15,144 bases of DNA from an uncultured Gammaproteobacteria bacterium (GTDB lineage: Bacteria > Pseudomonadota > Gammaproteobacteria > Steroidobacterales > GCA-2729495). Numbering within the stretch: the stretch's first letter is position 1; the number at the start of each line of letters is the position of its first letter. Position numbers and translations under genes: made by a program. A model generated the notes under the pieces. The model was given only the letters and a program-made list of their open reading frames with translations, was not told the DNA's origin and made no database searches. Below are positions 14,349 to 15,144 of the stretch, piece by piece. The stretch is taken from the NCBI GenBank assembly GCA_937958785.1, contig CALGMY010000204.1, positions 1-15,144 of the forward strand. Reading direction: 5' to 3'.

Positions 14349-15086
14349 ATGCAACGTCCCCGCATTTACACGCCCGGCCCCCTGCGGGCGGGCGCCACGC
14401 TGATACTGCCCGAGTCGGCGGCGGCCCACGTCCTGCGGGTACTCCGGCTCGCCGCGGGCGATGCTATCACCCTCTTCGACGGCTCCGGGTCCGACTTCGA
14501 TGCCGTGCTGACGCTGGTATCACGCAGCCAGGTCGCGGCGGACGTCGGGCCCGGGCGCCCCGTGCACGCCGAGTCGCCGTTCGCAATCACGCTGCTCCAG
14601 GGGGTCAGCCGGGGCCCGCGCATGGACACGGTGGTGCAGAAGGCCACGGAGCTCGGCGTGCGGGCGGTGCAGCCCGTGCTGGCGAGTCGCAGCGTGGTGA
14701 GGCTGGATGCAGAGCGCGGCGGGTCGCGACTGGCCCACTGGCAGCGCATCGCGATCAGCGCCTGCGAGCAGTGCGGGCGGGCCGTCCTGCCGGAGGTCCT
14801 GCCTGCCCGATCGCTCCCGGAGGCCCTGGCAGCCCTCTCCCCCGGCACCGTGGGCCTCACCCTCGACCCCCGGGCGACGGACAGCCTGCGCGACCTGGTC
14901 AGCGGGCGCGAGGCCGTTGCCCTGGCCGTCGGTCCCGAAGGCGGCTTCACCACCGACGAGATCCGGATCCTCACGGACGCGGGCTTCCGGGGCCTGCGCC
15001 TCGGTCCGCGGATCCTGCGGACGGAAACCGCGCCCCTGGCTGCCCTCGCCATCCTGCAGTTCGCCGCGGGTGATCTCGGCCCGTAG
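14349..15086 (+). CDS. rsmE: 16S rRNA (uracil(1498)-N(3))-methyltransferase
   Basis: Methylates N3 of U1498 in helix 44 of 16S rRNA using S-adenosylmethionine; 245 aa, the usual length. The N-terminal PUA-like part (HVLRVLRLAAGDAITLFDG) is followed by a SPOUT domain with its knot: QKATELGVRAVQPV, GPEGGF (195-200) and GPRILRTETAPLAAL (219 onward). It is divergent from ampD with only 15 bp between start codons. TAAGAT (14337-14342) is a -10 candidate 6 bp before the ATG, so the message could be leaderless or nearly so; no Shine-Dalgarno is present. Its stop codon lies inside a REP-like hairpin. Confidence 0.96.
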   Translation: MQRPRIYTPGPLRAGATLILPESAAAHVLRVLRLAAGDAITLFDGSGSDFDAVLTLVSRSQVAADVGPGRPVHAESPFAITLLQGVSRGPRMDTVVQKATELGVRAVQPVLASRSVVRLDAERGGSRLAHWQRIAISACEQCGRAVLPEVLPARSLPEALAALSPGTVGLTLDPRATDSLRDLVSGREAVALAVGPEGGFTTDEIRILTDAGFRGLRLGPRILRTETAPLAALAILQFAAGDLGP

Positions 15087-15103
15087 GAGCGGCGTCAGCC
15101 GCG
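15083..15103 (+). repeat. REP-like palindrome (GTAG type) at the rsmE end
   Basis: GTAGGAGCGGC-GTCA-GCCGC: a GTAG head followed by a 5-bp stem GCGGC (15089-15093) / GCCGC (15098-15102) with a 4-nt loop. This strongly resembles the dispersed GTAGGAGCGGC-TTCA-GCCGCG units common in Pseudomonas, Xanthomonas and relatives, which are linked to RAYT transposases. The TAG of the head is the rsmE stop. Only one copy is in the window, so dispersal cannot be shown here. The hairpin may also protect or end the rsmE mRNA. Confidence 0.6.
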
Positions 15104-15131
15104 CCCGCGCCGGGCTCCCCTTGGTCGCTAG

Positions 15132-15144
15132 ATGAACACGCTCC
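15132..15144 (+). CDS. possible start of a further gene (cut by window edge)
   Basis: An ATG at 15132 opens a frame (MNTL) that runs off the window. No Shine-Dalgarno is visible and only four codons are present, so the product cannot be named and this may not be a gene start at all. Confidence 0.2.

Overview
The window looks like a chromosomal, housekeeping stretch from a GC-rich gammaproteobacterium. G+C is roughly two thirds by eye. The evidence is the partial 16S sequence, an enteric-style rRNA leader with boxB, boxA and boxC, the rrn-tyrS-M23 peptidase order that I recall from Pseudomonas, and the gammaproteobacterial genes ampD, ampE, rppH and an AroQ-TyrA fusion. The exact lineage cannot be fixed from this. 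No phage, IS element, plasmid gene or CRISPR array is visible.

Layout. (1) 1-1823, minus strand: tyrS runs straight into an rRNA operon. Its promoter (504-531) sits about 20 bp past the tyrS stop, followed by a leader and the first ~288 nt of 16S rRNA. (2) 1824-5656, plus strand: a divergent intergenic region, a membrane-anchored M23 peptidoglycan endopeptidase, then polyphosphate kinase ppk. (3) 5653-7702, minus strand: rppH and ppx overlap in one operon, and ppx converges on ppk, so polyphosphate synthesis and degradation lie tail to tail. (4) 7821-12799: a vitamin B12 uptake and activation set, consisting of btuC, btuD, a PduO-type cobalamin adenosyltransferase and the btuF lipoprotein. 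It is broken up by the tyrosine-pathway gene tyrA on the opposite strand. (5) 11906-14333, minus strand: ampD, ampE and btuF form a tight operon. (6) 14349-15086, plus strand: rsmE, whose stop codon lies in a REP-like palindrome.

The most interesting stretch is the 600 bp between tyrA and btuD. It holds a full-consensus sigma-54 promoter (10253-10268). About 230 nt of unusually A/C-rich DNA follows, with repeated AANAAYAA motifs, and it ends at a strong intrinsic terminator (10482-10507). This is the architecture of the Pseudomonas CrcZ/CrcY small RNAs that sequester Hfq in carbon catabolite repression, but here it lies 20 bp in front of a B12 transporter gene and no cbrAB is in view. It could be a free-standing Hfq-titrating sRNA, or a leader that attenuates btuD.

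A second structural oddity is that all three convergent gene pairs (ppk/ppx, btuC/tyrA, pduO/btuF) end in the same shared CTAG, which supplies a TAG stop on both strands. CTAG is otherwise scarce in the window.
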